Assembly (NCBI RefSeq): GCF_002899695.1
Contig: NZ_PPEL01000001.1
Span: 62,001 to 126,000 of the forward strand
Origin: Rubneribacter badeniensis
Lineage (GTDB): Bacteria > Actinomycetota > Coriobacteriia > Coriobacteriales > Eggerthellaceae
Length of the DNA stretch: 64,000 nucleotides
Direction: 5' to 3'
The position numbers and the translations under genes are program-made. Below, piece after piece: positions 52,079 to 60,131 of the stretch; positions within the stretch are counted from its first letter, which is position 1, and each line of letters opens with the position of its first letter. Under the pieces are notes generated by a model. That model was given only the letters and a program-made list of their open reading frames with translations. It searched no databases and was not told the DNA's origin.

Positions 52079-52109
52079 CGCCTTTCGCGCCGACATTCCA
52101 TGTCAGACG

Positions 52110-52136
52110 AGCGCCCGGTCATCGACCGGGCGCTTT
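52110..52136 (+). terminator. Terminator of rpmE
   Basis: AGCGCCCGGTC and GACCGGGCGCT pair perfectly around a 3-nt loop; only TTT follows. Confidence 0.75.
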
Positions 52137-52276
52137 CGCGTTCATTCGAGGGTGCGCCGGGCTGTGCGAGGAGCGGAGGGCGCAGGCTTCGGGCCGCAAC
52201 CCCCGTGCCCCTCCTTTCCTCGCAACCCTCCCTCGTGCGCTCCAGGGCGGTTTGCCGCTTGCGGAAGGAAAAGCGC

Positions 52277-53491
52277 TCACCTCTTCTCGATGAACTCCTC
52301 GCCGCGTAACAGCTCCACGTCGAGCACGTCTCCCTTGTCCCACCCCGCTTCGCCGAGGGGCGAGACGCGCTGGGCGTTCGACGTCATGCACGCGGCCAGC
52401 TCTCCGGCCTTGAAGTCGAGGAAGTGCGCCATGTAGCCCTCGTCGTCTCGCGTCACGCGCACGCGGGCGATGTTCGCCATCTTGGGGATGCTCGCCTTCG
52501 CGGCATCCGCTCGCGCCCGCACGGTCGGATGCCGGCGCACGGGGATGCCGAGGATGCGCGCCGTGACGGCTTGCAGGCACCATTCGGAGCCGAAATAGGC
52601 GGCCATGACGGGTCCGGGCAGGTTGACGACCGGCTTGCCATCGACCACGGCCATCATGAGCGGCCGTCCCGGCACGGCGGCGATGTAGTGGTGCACCACC
52701 TGCCCGCGCCCCTCGATCAGCTTCGCGTTGAAATCCTCTTCGCCGAGGGCCGAGCCTCCGTTGACCACCACGACGTCGGCGGTGGAAAGCGCCGCCTCGA
52801 AAGCGCGCTCGAGCTCGGCGGGATCGTCGTGCACGAGGGGGAACACCACGGGCTCGGCACCGTACTCGATGAGGAGGTGCTTGCACATGAGGCTGTTCGC
52901 GTCCACGTTCTGCCCGCGCCGGGGCTTGATGCCGGCGGGCACGAGCTCGCTGCCCGTGGGTATGAACGCCACGCGCGGTTTGGCGCGCACGGGCACCATC
53001 GAGATCCCGCCCATGGCGAGCGCGGCCAAGTCGGTGGGGCGGACGATGCTGCCGGCGCTCATGAGCGGCTCGCCCTCGCGCAGCGTGGAGCCGCGCGGGC
53101 GCACGCCCGAACCGGGTTCGACCGCCACATCGTCGTCGAACGTCACGGAGCCGTTCTCCCCGATGGCCGCCTTCTCGATCATCACCACGGCGTCGAACGC
53201 GTCGGGGAAGTCGTCGCCGGTGTCGGCGCGCACGTAATCTGCCCCGGGCCTCCATCCGCTCGCATCGGGCACGCCGTTTTTAAACGCCGACGCCCTCACC
53301 GCGATGCCGTCGAACGACGACGCGCGCACCACCGGCAGCGTGTTTCGCGATGCGAGGTCGCAGGCGAGCACGCGCCCGACCGCGTCGTCGAGCGCGACGT
53401 GCTCGACGCGCCGCATCGGCTCCCAGGCGGCGAAGAAGTCGGCGAGCGCCTCTTCGCGCGTGGGGAAGCCGTCCATGATCTTCTCTCCCAT
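52277..53491 (-). CDS. moeA: Molybdopterin molybdenumtransferase (MoeA family)
   Basis: Inserts molybdate (or tungstate) into molybdopterin, the last general step of Mo-cofactor synthesis. The 404-residue product has the four MoeA domains: RRVEHVALDDAVGRVLACDL, ASSFDGIAVRA, PRGSTLREGEPLMSAGS, RVAFIPTGSELVPAG, VVVVNGGSALGEEDF, and NLPGPVMAAYFGSEWCL. The SSFDG and GGSALGEED blocks differ slightly from the canonical SAMDGYA and GGVSxGDxD forms. ATG 53491 has GAGGAGGTG upstream. It is downstream of a metal ABC transporter but a hairpin lies between, so it may have its own promoter. Confidence 0.93.
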   Translation of the reverse strand: MGEKIMDGFPTREEALADFFAAWEPMRRVEHVALDDAVGRVLACDLASRNTLPVVRASSFDGIAVRASAFKNGVPDASGWRPGADYVRADTGDDFPDAFDAVVMIEKAAIGENGSVTFDDDVAVEPGSGVRPRGSTLREGEPLMSAGSIVRPTDLAALAMGGISMVPVRAKPRVAFIPTGSELVPAGIKPRRGQNVDANSLMCKHLLIEYGAEPVVFPLVHDDPAELERAFEAALSTADVVVVNGGSALGEEDFNAKLIEGRGQVVHHYIAAVPGRPLMMAVVDGKPVVNLPGPVMAAYFGSEWCLQAVTARILGIPVRRHPTVRARADAAKASIPKMANIARVRVTRDDEGYMAHFLDFKAGELAACMTSNAQRVSPLGEAGWDKGDVLDVELLRGEEFIEKR

Positions 53492-53527
53492 ATGCACCTC
53501 CTCGGTTGGTTTTCCCCTGATGATAGC

Positions 53528-53557
53528 AGGAAAGCCCGACGAGCGCCGGGCTTTCCT
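53528..53557. terminator. Hairpin between the transporter operon and moeA
   Basis: AGGAAAGCCCG and CGGGCTTTCCT form an 11-bp perfect stem with an 8-nt loop. On the leftward transcript it follows the binding-protein stop after about 28 bases. Confidence 0.7.
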
Positions 53558-53585
53558 CGGATGCGTTCGCAACAGCTGAGCGGCG

Positions 53586-54716
53586 CTAGGCCTTGGGCTG
53601 GGCGTTCGCGGCGATCTCGTCGAACTCGGCCTCGGAGAGGTCGTAGCCGTAGAACGTCTTGAAGTAGCCGGCCACCGTCTCGTACAGGTCGTCATCGTAC
53701 TGATCGGGGTACAGAAGGCGCGGCAGCCACTGCATGCCCAGCACCTGGTTCACCGTCGGCGGGCTGTTGAGCCAGTTCCACGGCGTGGTGGGCACCTCGT
53801 AGTAAGCGCTGTTCTTGACGGCGTCCAAATCGGCGAAGGCCGCGTCGTCTCCCACGGTGTCGTAGATGCTGCCCTCGGCGAACAGGATGAGCTCGGGGTT
53901 CCACAGGGCCAGCTGCTCCATGCTGATCTCCACGCCCTGCCCGCTCCCGGACACTTCGCCGAGGTCGGCCACGTTGTTCGCCACGAGATCCACCACCTGG
54001 CCCTGGTAGGAGTTTTTGGCGATGGTGTTCGTGCCCTTGTCGCCGAGCAGGTAGGCCACGCGCACGCGCTCGTCGTCGGGAATGCCCTCCACGACGGAGG
54101 TCGTCTCCTCGTAGGCGCTCTTGCAGTACTCGGACAGCTCGCGTCCGCGCTCCTCCATGCCGAGGAGCTCGCCGAGCATCTCGTAGGCGTCGGCATAGGT
54201 GTCCATCGTCGTCTCGATCATGACGACGGGGATGCCCAGCTGCTCTTGCAGCGTGTCGAGGTCTTCGGCGATGTTGTCCTTCAGCTCGCCGGTGTCGATG
54301 AGGATCTGGGTGCCGGAAGCCGCCACGGCCTCTTTGTTGAGGTCGCCCTTCGCGCCGAAGGCCGCGCCGGTCACGGGCAGCTCGGCGTAGCTTTCGCCCA
54401 GGTACTTCGCCTGGTCGTCCGAAAGCTCTTGGGACAAGGTGACCATCTTCTCGGGCGCCATGGTCAAAAGCACCTGCGTGGCGGTGTGGCCCGCCGGGGC
54501 GATGCGGTCGATCTGCGCCGGCACCTCCACCGTGCGTCCGGCCGAGTCGGTGAACGTGCGGGTCTCGCTCTCGGCGGCCTGTTGCTCGGCGGCAGATCCC
54601 CCCGAGGCGTCCTGGCCGCCTTGTCCGCTTTGCGAGCAGCCGACGACGCCGATCGCAAGCCCGCAGCACAAAGCGGCTGCGAGCGCGATGCCGGTCGCCC
54701 TCCTTCTTTTGGACAT
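53586..54716 (-). CDS. Lipoprotein substrate-binding subunit of a FecCD-type metal ABC transporter
   Basis: Class III periplasmic-type binding protein (BtuF/HmuT/MolA fold), about 376 residues, with an N-terminal lipoprotein signal (IALAAALCCGLAIGVVGCSQ). The body begins with TFTDSAGRTVEVPAQIDRIA, and contains PVVMIETTMDTYADAYEML and PTTPWNWLNSPPTVNQVLGM. The second ATG (54716) is preferred because AAAGGAACC lies before it; the ATG at 54731 overlaps the ATPase stop. In this family the ligand can be a siderophore, haem, B12, molybdate or tungstate; neighbouring moeA and DUF364 genes favour molybdate or tungstate, as known for Haemophilus MolABC. This remains inference. Confidence 0.88.
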   Translation of the reverse strand: MSKRRRATGIALAAALCCGLAIGVVGCSQSGQGGQDASGGSAAEQQAAESETRTFTDSAGRTVEVPAQIDRIAPAGHTATQVLLTMAPEKMVTLSQELSDDQAKYLGESYAELPVTGAAFGAKGDLNKEAVAASGTQILIDTGELKDNIAEDLDTLQEQLGIPVVMIETTMDTYADAYEMLGELLGMEERGRELSEYCKSAYEETTSVVEGIPDDERVRVAYLLGDKGTNTIAKNSYQGQVVDLVANNVADLGEVSGSGQGVEISMEQLALWNPELILFAEGSIYDTVGDDAAFADLDAVKNSAYYEVPTTPWNWLNSPPTVNQVLGMQWLPRLLYPDQYDDDLYETVAGYFKTFYGYDLSEAEFDEIAANAQPKA

Positions 54717-54727
54717 CGGTTCCTTTC

Positions 54728-55537
54728 TCATCGTTCTGCTTCCTCCCTTGCTTGCTTGCGGTCCAATTCGCTAACAGGCACGCAGACGCGCACCTTGTCG
54801 CCGTACAGGGAACAAACCTCCACGTCCACGTGGTAGATGGCGCTCACGAGCTCCTTGGTGACCACGTCTTTCGGGTCGCCGTAAGCGCAGACGCGGCCCT
54901 CGTTGAGCACGAGCGTCCGGTCGGCGTAGAGAAACGCTTGGTCGGGCTGGTGCGTCGACTGCACGATAGACATGCCTTCGCGCGCGAGCTGGCGCACGGC
55001 AGACAGCACGCGCACCGTGTTGCCGTAGTCGAGAGCGCTCGTGGGCTCGTCCATCACGATGGTGCGCGCGTCTTGGGCGATGGCTCGGGCGATGAGCACG
55101 AGCTGCTTCTCGCCTCCCGAGATGCGGGTGTAGGGGCGGTGCCCCAGGTGCGCGACGCCCACGCGTTCGAGCGCCTCCCACGCCCTTTCCACGTGGCGTT
55201 TCTTCGGCGAGCCGAACATCCCGACGCCGCCGCTGGCGCTCATGAGCACCACGTCGAGCACGTTGTAGTCGTAGACGGAGGAATGCGACTGGGGGATGTA
55301 GGCGATCTCGCGGGCGCGCTCGCGCACGGAGAGCGATCGGAGGTCCCTTCCGTTCACCGTGATGCTGCCCGTCCAGCCCGTGTTCAGGCAGAGGATGCAG
55401 CGGAACAGGGTGGATTTGCCCACGCCGTTGGGGCCGAGCACGTTCACGAGCATGCCGTCCGGTATGGAGAAGCTCACGTCGCGCAGCACGTCGCGACGCC
55501 CGTAGGAGAAGCCCAGTCCCTTCACATCGATGCTCAT
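54728..55537 (-). CDS. ABC transporter ATPase (FecE/BtuD-like)
   Basis: 269-residue nucleotide-binding subunit. Walker A is GPNGVGKSTLFRC, the Q-loop region is AYIPQSHSSVYDY, the signature is ISGGEKQLVLIARAIAQDA, Walker B is TIVMDEPTSALDYG, and the H-loop is STHQPDQAFLYAD. The start ATG overlaps the permease stop by four bases (ATGA), and its own stop overlaps the first ATG of the binding-protein gene, so the order permease-ATPase-binding protein is one transcript. Confidence 0.95.
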   Translation of the reverse strand: MSIDVKGLGFSYGRRDVLRDVSFSIPDGMLVNVLGPNGVGKSTLFRCILCLNTGWTGSITVNGRDLRSLSVRERAREIAYIPQSHSSVYDYNVLDVVLMSASGGVGMFGSPKKRHVERAWEALERVGVAHLGHRPYTRISGGEKQLVLIARAIAQDARTIVMDEPTSALDYGNTVRVLSAVRQLAREGMSIVQSTHQPDQAFLYADRTLVLNEGRVCAYGDPKDVVTKELVSAIYHVDVEVCSLYGDKVRVCVPVSELDRKQAREEAER

Positions 55538-56658
55538 AGCTGCTGCTTCCTCCTCGTGATGAGGTAAAGGAAGAACGGCGCGCCCACGAAGGCCGTGAGG
55601 ATGCCGATGGGTATCTCGGAGGACGCCATGAGGCGGGCGAGGTCGTCGACGACGAGCAGGAAGGTAGCGCCCATGAGCATGCTCGCGGGCAGAAGCTTGC
55701 GGTAGTCGCAGCCGATGATCATGCGGGAGAAGTGGGGGATGACGAGCCCCACCCAGCCGATCATGCCCGATATGGACACGCTGGCCGCGGTGACGAGCGT
55801 TGCCGCGAGGATGACCAAAAGGCGCACGCGGCGCGCGTTCACGCCCATGGTGGACGCCTCGTCATCGCCCATGGTGAGCACGTTGATGCGCCAACGCAGG
55901 GCGAACAGCACGACGAGGCCGACGGCTATGGGCGCGGCCGCCAGGGCCATGTCGCCCCATTTCGCCCCGGTGAGGCTGCCCATGAGCCAGTAGGTGATGG
56001 CGGCGAGCTGGTCGGACGGGTCGGCGACGAGCTTGGTGTAGGAGACGCCCGCCGAGAACAGCGAGCTCACCATGACGCCGGCGAGCACCACGATGAGCAG
56101 GTGGTTGCCCCGGGCGCGGCTGCCGATGAGCAGCACGAGCAAAACGGCGGCGATGGAGAAGAGAAACGCGCTCACCGAGATGAAAAGCGATGTGCAGCCG
56201 AGCAGGATGGCGACGGCTGCGCCGAACGCGGCGCCCTGGGAGGCTCCCAGGATGTCGGGCGAGACGAGCGGGTTTTGGAACGTGCCCTGGTAGGCTGCGC
56301 CCGCGGCGGCGAGGCTGCATCCCACCAGGAGCGCGAGCACGATGCGGGGCAACCGTACTTGGAAGAAGAGCGTCTCTTGCTGCGAGGTCCAAAACGGGTC
56401 GAAGGGGACGGCCAGGTGGGCGAGCATGCCCACCGCCTCGGCAGGGTTGATGGGGTAGCGGCCCAGCATGAGCGAGACGAGGGAGCTTGCCACGAGCAGC
56501 GCTGCGAGAACGGCGATCGCGAGGTTGGAGCGGCGAGCGCTGCGCCTTGAGGCGCAGCGCGCTTCGTCTTGGTCGGCGGCGCGGCGAGGGGACGTCCCCT
56601 CGCCGTCAGCGGGGCATGCCCCGCTGACGGCTCGCGGCTCTCCGGTACCGTTTCCCAT
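55534..56658 (-). CDS. FecCD-family ABC transporter permease
   Basis: 374-residue membrane protein with about ten spans, FecCD/BtuC type. Recognisable blocks: RLPRIVLALLVGCSLAAAGA, YQGTFQNPLVSPDILGASQG, GVMVSSLFSAGV, and VSISGMIGWVGLVIPHFSRM. The cytoplasmic N-terminus is about 50 residues longer than usual and lacks structure. First gene of the three-gene transporter operon, 36 bp downstream of the -10. Confidence 0.94.
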   Translation of the reverse strand: MGNGTGEPRAVSGACPADGEGTSPRRAADQDEARCASRRSARRSNLAIAVLAALLVASSLVSLMLGRYPINPAEAVGMLAHLAVPFDPFWTSQQETLFFQVRLPRIVLALLVGCSLAAAGAAYQGTFQNPLVSPDILGASQGAAFGAAVAILLGCTSLFISVSAFLFSIAAVLLVLLIGSRARGNHLLIVVLAGVMVSSLFSAGVSYTKLVADPSDQLAAITYWLMGSLTGAKWGDMALAAAPIAVGLVVLFALRWRINVLTMGDDEASTMGVNARRVRLLVILAATLVTAASVSISGMIGWVGLVIPHFSRMIIGCDYRKLLPASMLMGATFLLVVDDLARLMASSEIPIGILTAFVGAPFFLYLITRRKQQL

Positions 56659-56693
56659 GCCCCTCCCTCTCTTTATTTCCTTGATCGAGAATA

Positions 56694-56733
56694 ATACTTA
56701 AATGAGTATATAGAAAAATGGAAATAAATTCAA
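56694..56733 (-). promoter_or_regulatory. Promoter and operator-like repeat of the metal transporter
   Basis: On the minus strand TTGAAT (56728-56733), 17-bp spacer, TATACT (56705-56710). ATACTT-N4-GAGTAT (56694-56709) is an imperfect inverted repeat (5 of 6 bases) over the -10. Both lie in an AT-rich patch. A metal-responsive repressor would fit. Confidence 0.65.
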
Positions 56734-57022
56734 CGGGGAAAGGAGGCGTTGCCGAAGGGGGCGGCGACAGGTTGAGCGTTGGCCTTGGCGAGGGCACCGC
56801 GAGATATCGGCATCCGATTTCGAGAGGCGTTCGCTTCCGAGGGGCACCCATCCGTAGGAGGGCTTCGTTTCCTCCTCTTTGCAAAACCGAAGCCGATGTG
56901 AACTTGTGTTCGCCGGACCTCGGGCCGTGCTTTTTGCGATCGGGCATCGCGGAGGGCGCCTTCGTCAGATCAGGGGCTTCAGCTGCGCTAGTGGGGCTTT
57001 GGGTAGCGGGTGACCCGATCCC

Positions 57023-57078
57023 TGTCGATGCTGGTTTGACGGAGAGCGGAGAGACTCTCTGTCAAACCAGCATCGACA
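57023..57078. repeat. Rep-A end relic facing Rep-A copy 2 (24-bp hairpin)
   Basis: TGTCGATGCTGGTTTGAC...GAGAG (57023-57046) is a lone Rep-A right end. With the left end of the next copy (57055-57078) it forms an inverted repeat that matches in 23 of 24 positions around 8 bp. The stretch 56740-57020 before it shows no gene or repeat. Confidence 0.65.
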
Positions 57079-57227
57079 CGAACCCATATTCTTTCATCAT
57101 CGAGTCGAGCTTCCCCCTGAACGGGTGCCTCGGAAGCCCCCTCCCCGCCCGGCGGGGCCTCCTGCGACGTCGGCGAGTGCCTTGCCCGGCGGGTCTACCT
57201 GGCCTCTGCCAATCCTGGCCCAACAGC
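57056..57227. mobile_element. Rep-A copy 2, about 172 bp
   Basis: The left end TCTCTGTCAAACCAGCATCG and the internal block TCGAGTCGAGCTTCCCC, then CTCGGAAG and CCCGCCCGGCGGGGCC, match copy 4 at 59637 in the same order. The right end GCCAATCCTGGCCCAACAG is decayed. Non-coding. Confidence 0.7.
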
Positions 57228-57242
57228 GGCAGGGGAGGCGAC

Positions 57243-57362
57243 TAGCACAAAATGACGGTTAAGAACGATTTCCCTGCTTCCTGGAGGAGCGTTTTCGGAG
57301 AAACGCCAGGTCGCAAAATTCGATCTAGTCGAAAAATCGTTCTTAACCGTGATTTTGTGCTA
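57243..57362. mobile_element. Rep-B: 120-bp element with 29-bp terminal inverted repeats
   Basis: The ends TAGCACAAAAT...GAACGATTT (57243-57271) and their complement (57334-57362) match in 28 of 29 positions. It lies between two Rep-A copies and is unrelated to them. It has no coding capacity. No target duplication was recognised. The inner 62 bp contain GTTTTCGGAGAAACGCC and TCGATCTAGTCGA. Confidence 0.8.
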
Positions 57363-57375
57363 AGGGGATCGCCTG

Positions 57376-57547
57376 TCCCCGTTAAACCGAGATTGATGCA
57401 GGCCAGATCGACCCGACGGGCAACGCCCCGCCGACGCCGCAGGGCCCCCGCCCGCCGGGCGGGCGGGGGCCTTCCGAAACCCCGGCCAGAGCAAACCCGG
57501 CTCAAGGATTGGCAAACATGGGTTCGTGTCAATCCTGGTTTGACAGA
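57376..57547. mobile_element. Rep-A copy 3, about 172 bp, inverted
   Basis: Read on the minus strand it starts TCTGTCAAACCAGGATTGAC and continues with the same internal blocks as copy 2, including TTTCGGAAGGCCCCCGCCCG. Orientation is opposite to copy 2. The far end (TTAAACCGAGATTGATG) is partly decayed. The remaining 140 bp before the DUF364 gene include a small hairpin (GGAGCCGG ... CCGGCTCC, 57607-57635), perhaps that gene's terminator. Confidence 0.7.
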
Positions 57548-57691
57548 GATGCGGGAAATCAGGGGCGCGAGAGGGCGGCCCTAGAGCTAACCGTCTTGTT
57601 CGGCTGGGAGCCGGAAGCGTTTTGCCGCCGGCTCCGCAGGCTCGCGGCGCCGCTCGCCAGCGAGGAGGGCGGGGCGTCTCCTCTCGCGAGG

Positions 57692-58495
57692 CTACAGGCG
57701 GGAGAGCGAGGCCATCGCCAAAGCCTCCCCGAAGAACCGCCCCGCCCCGTTCTTCACGGCGAAGCGCACCTTTTCGGGGTCGGCGACCACGCTGCCGGCG
57801 AGCACGTCCGCACCGTGCTCGAAAAGCGCGGGCGACATGACCACGCTGGGCCCTACGAGCACGGTTTCCGCGCTGGATGCGAGTTCGAGCAGACGCGGTG
57901 CGGTCTTGTTGATGAGGGTGACGCCCGTGAAGAATGCGAAGTCGGCGCCGGGCAGCACGTACTCGCAGGCGGGGTCGGGCGTGTCGAGGTCGTGCGCGCA
58001 GTTGCGCTCGAGCACGGTGAGGTTCGCGTACTCGGCGATGCGCCCGACATGGGGGAAATGGCCGACCACCACCACGTTCTTGGACGCCGACGCTTCGATG
58101 CGCGGACGGTGCAGCTCGAAGGCGTCCATCTTGCGGATGGCGTCGTCGGGAAGCTCGATGGGATCGTCGTAGGATGCGCCGAGGCCGTCGAGGAGGGAAC
58201 GCTGGGCGTAATAGGCGTTAAGGGCCGCCACGCCGAGCGTGGCCTCTTCGAAGCGCCACGACATAGACAACCGCGCCGCCTCGCGCAGGGGCAGTCCGCG
58301 CAGGTCGCGCGCCTCGCGTCCGCGCGCGCCTCCCTTGCAGGTGAAGCTGACGCCCATGCCGCAGTCGGCCTCGACGTAGGACCAGTGCGTGCCCAGACAG
58401 TAGTCGCGCACGCACGGGCCGTCGGGAACGCCCTCGATCAGCGTGCGGTAAAGGCTCCAGGGGTCTGTGCGCTCTGTGCGTTCGCGAGGGTTCAT
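57692..58495 (-). CDS. DUF364/DUF4213 putative heavy-metal chelation protein
   Basis: 267-residue cytoplasmic protein. The N-terminal half (DUF4213-like) holds RDYCLGTHWSYVEADCGMGV; the C-terminal half (DUF364, Rossmann-like) has KNVVVVGHFPHVGRIAEYAN, LPGADFAFFTGVTLINKTAP and VLVGPSVVMSPALFEHGADV, all typical. Such proteins are found beside metal ABC transporters and molybdoenzyme genes and are proposed to bind metals. ATG 58495 is chosen because AAAAGGAG precedes it; an upstream in-frame ATG lacks a site. It is divergent from the NTPase gene. Confidence 0.88.
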   Translation of the reverse strand: MNPRERTERTDPWSLYRTLIEGVPDGPCVRDYCLGTHWSYVEADCGMGVSFTCKGGARGREARDLRGLPLREAARLSMSWRFEEATLGVAALNAYYAQRSLLDGLGASYDDPIELPDDAIRKMDAFELHRPRIEASASKNVVVVGHFPHVGRIAEYANLTVLERNCAHDLDTPDPACEYVLPGADFAFFTGVTLINKTAPRLLELASSAETVLVGPSVVMSPALFEHGADVLAGSVVADPEKVRFAVKNGAGRFFGEALAMASLSRL

Positions 58496-58542
58496 GGCGT
58501 GCTCCTTTTCTCGTATTTCGCGTTCCCGGGCTGTCGAGAGAG

Positions 58543-58548
58543 TATAAT
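58543..58548. promoter_or_regulatory. TATAAT in the DUF364-NTPase divergent region
   Basis: A consensus -10 reading toward the NTPase gene (start 42 bp downstream); its complement offers TATACT toward the DUF364 gene. No -35 is obvious on either side. Confidence 0.4.
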
Positions 58549-58589
58549 GCACGTTTGAGGATAATCAAGCGAAAAGGAGGGGAGGAGCC

Positions 58590-59207
58590 ATGCTGTTTTT
58601 GCTCACCGGCGACGTGCAGATCGGCAAGACGCGCTGGCTCGAGCGCCTAGCCTCGGAGCTTTCTGCGGAAGGGTGCGAGGTGGCGGGCGTGGTGGCTCCC
58701 GGCGTGTGGCGCGCGGCGGGGGAGGGCGGGTTCGAGAAGCTCGGCATCGACAACGTGCTGCTGCCGGACGGCGAGCGCGTCGCGTTCGCGCGGCGGCGCG
58801 ACCTCGCGCGCGCCGAGGGGTCGTTCGATCCGGAAAGCCAGAGCGAGGCCGCGCAGCTGGTTTGGCACATCTCCGATGACGCTCTTGCGCGTGTGAACGC
58901 GCACTTCGGGCTCATCGCCGAAGGCATGCGCGGCGGCGCGGAGGAGGGGGAGGCGCGTCCGAGGCTGCTCGTGGTGGACGAGCTCGGACGGCTCGAGCTC
59001 GAGCGCGGATGCGGCCTCGTCGCGGCGACGGAGCTGCTCGCCCGCGGCGCGACGGCGCGTTTCCCCCACGCGCTCGCCGTCGTGCGCGACTGGCTGCTTC
59101 CGCGCGCCGTCGAGCGTTTCGGCGCGGCGTGGGGAGGTGCGAGGGCGATCTCTCCCGACGACGGCGCGCGCGGCCTCGTGCGCGCCGCGTGCGGCCTCGC
59201 GTCCTGA
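58590..59207 (+). CDS. THEP1-like nucleoside-triphosphatase (NTPase_1 family)
   Basis: 205-residue P-loop protein. Walker A is LTGDVQIGKTRWLERLA; Walker B is RLLVVDELGRLELERGCG, typical of the NTPase_1/THEP1 family, and VAGVVAPGVW corresponds to the family's G-x(2)-T/P-x-V block. Its role is unknown. It is divergent from the DUF364 gene, and an NTPase_1/DUF364 pair near a metal transporter suggests joint work in metal or cofactor handling. AAGGAGGGGAGGAGCC precedes the ATG. A 7-bp hairpin (59207-59224) follows the stop. Confidence 0.8.
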   Translation: MLFLLTGDVQIGKTRWLERLASELSAEGCEVAGVVAPGVWRAAGEGGFEKLGIDNVLLPDGERVAFARRRDLARAEGSFDPESQSEAAQLVWHISDDALARVNAHFGLIAEGMRGGAEEGEARPRLLVVDELGRLELERGCGLVAATELLARGATARFPHALAVVRDWLLPRAVERFGAAWGGARAISPDDGARGLVRAACGLAS

Positions 59208-59224
59208 GGGGCCTTCCGGCCCTT

Positions 59225-59636
59225 CGCAGTCGCGCAGCTTTTCGATTCCGGCCCCCTGCTTCTGCCTCCTTGTTTCGCGCTTGCGGCAAAGTTCTCGCAC
59301 GGGGGCGAAGGGCGTCGGCATCGGAAGGGCCTCTTTCGCCATCGAGATCCTTTCGGCCTCGCCTCCCAGCGCGGTTGCGCTCCGCGACCCCTCGGCGGGG
59401 TTGCGCCTCGTTTGGGGACGAGCGCGCTTGCCGTCCCGCCTTCGCCATGTTTCGCGTCCCCTCCCTTGCTCTTCCGCGTCGCCATCCTCGCGCGCCGCAC
59501 CCCACGCCGTTCGCTTCCTGCTCGCGCCCTCGTCTTGTCGCGTCATTGCCCTCCCGCCTCGCTACGGCGCATGGGCTCCTCGTGCTCTGCGCCTCCCGCG
59601 CTTCTCACCCGCATCCTCTAGTCTGCCTTTCTTCGC
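59225..59636. other. Non-coding stretch, no feature recognised
   Basis: About 410 bp between the NTPase gene and Rep-A copy 4. Frames exist on both strands but none has a ribosome-binding site or any recognisable protein feature. It might be a decayed gene. Confidence 0.5.
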
Positions 59637-59812
59637 TCTATATTGAACCAGGATTGACACGAGCTTGCATTCGCCCAATATCGAGCCGAGCTTCCCCTGG
59701 CCGGGCGCTTCGGAAGATCCCTTCCCGCCCGACGGGCGGGGCCTTCCGAAGCGCCGGCGGGGCCTCGCTCGGCGGACTGGCCCGGCCTACATCAACCTTG
59801 GTTTGACATAGA
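59637..59812. mobile_element. Rep-A copy 4, 176 bp
   Basis: The ends TCTATATTGAACCAGGATTG and CAACCTTGGTTTGACATAGA are imperfect inverted repeats of about 25 bp. The internal blocks (GAGCCGAGCTTCCCC, GCGCTTCGGAAG, CCCGCCCGACGGGCGGGGCC) match copy 2. It is nearly the same length as copy 1. No exact target duplication is visible. The following 250 bp carry only the Fur-box promoter. Confidence 0.75.
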
Positions 59813-60065
59813 GCTTCCCCGTTCGTGGCGGGAATTGACGGAAAACCTCCGTCGGAGGGCTCGGCAACCCGTCGATCACGCTGCGTCTTTTCGGTATCCC
59901 CTGGTCGGTTGCGAGCGTTTTCAAGATGCGTCGAAGGCGATGGCGGATTTCCGAAAAAACCTGCCAAAAGGAGGGGCCCTTCTGCCGGAACGACATCGGT
60001 GGGCCGATGGGTGCGACGGATGCGGCGTTTCGGATGCGGCGTTCCGGATTCGGCGACAATCGTCC

Positions 60066-60095
60066 TTGTGCTTCTTAATGAGAACGATTATCATT
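60066..60095 (+). promoter_or_regulatory. Fur-box-like operator overlapping a promoter
   Basis: TTGTGC (60066-60071), 17-bp spacer, TATCAT (60089-60094). TGAGAAC-G-ATTATCA (60079-60093) agrees with the 7-1-7 Fur consensus TGATAAT-N-ATTATCA in 12 of 14 arm positions and covers the -10. It predicts iron-dependent repression of the flavin reductase-rubredoxin gene. Confidence 0.7.
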
Positions 60096-60131
60096 TTATG
60101 GGTAACCGCACCGTCGAAGGAAAGGCGCTCC

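Noticed and set aside
59225-59636. A 299-codon minus-strand frame starting at 59546
   Set aside because: No ribosome-binding site, highly basic low-complexity translation, and its 3' two thirds lie antisense to the NTPase gene.
57023-59812. A CRISPR array
   Set aside because: The repeats are 120-178 bp, few, in both orientations and have inverted ends; there are no regular spacers and no cas genes.
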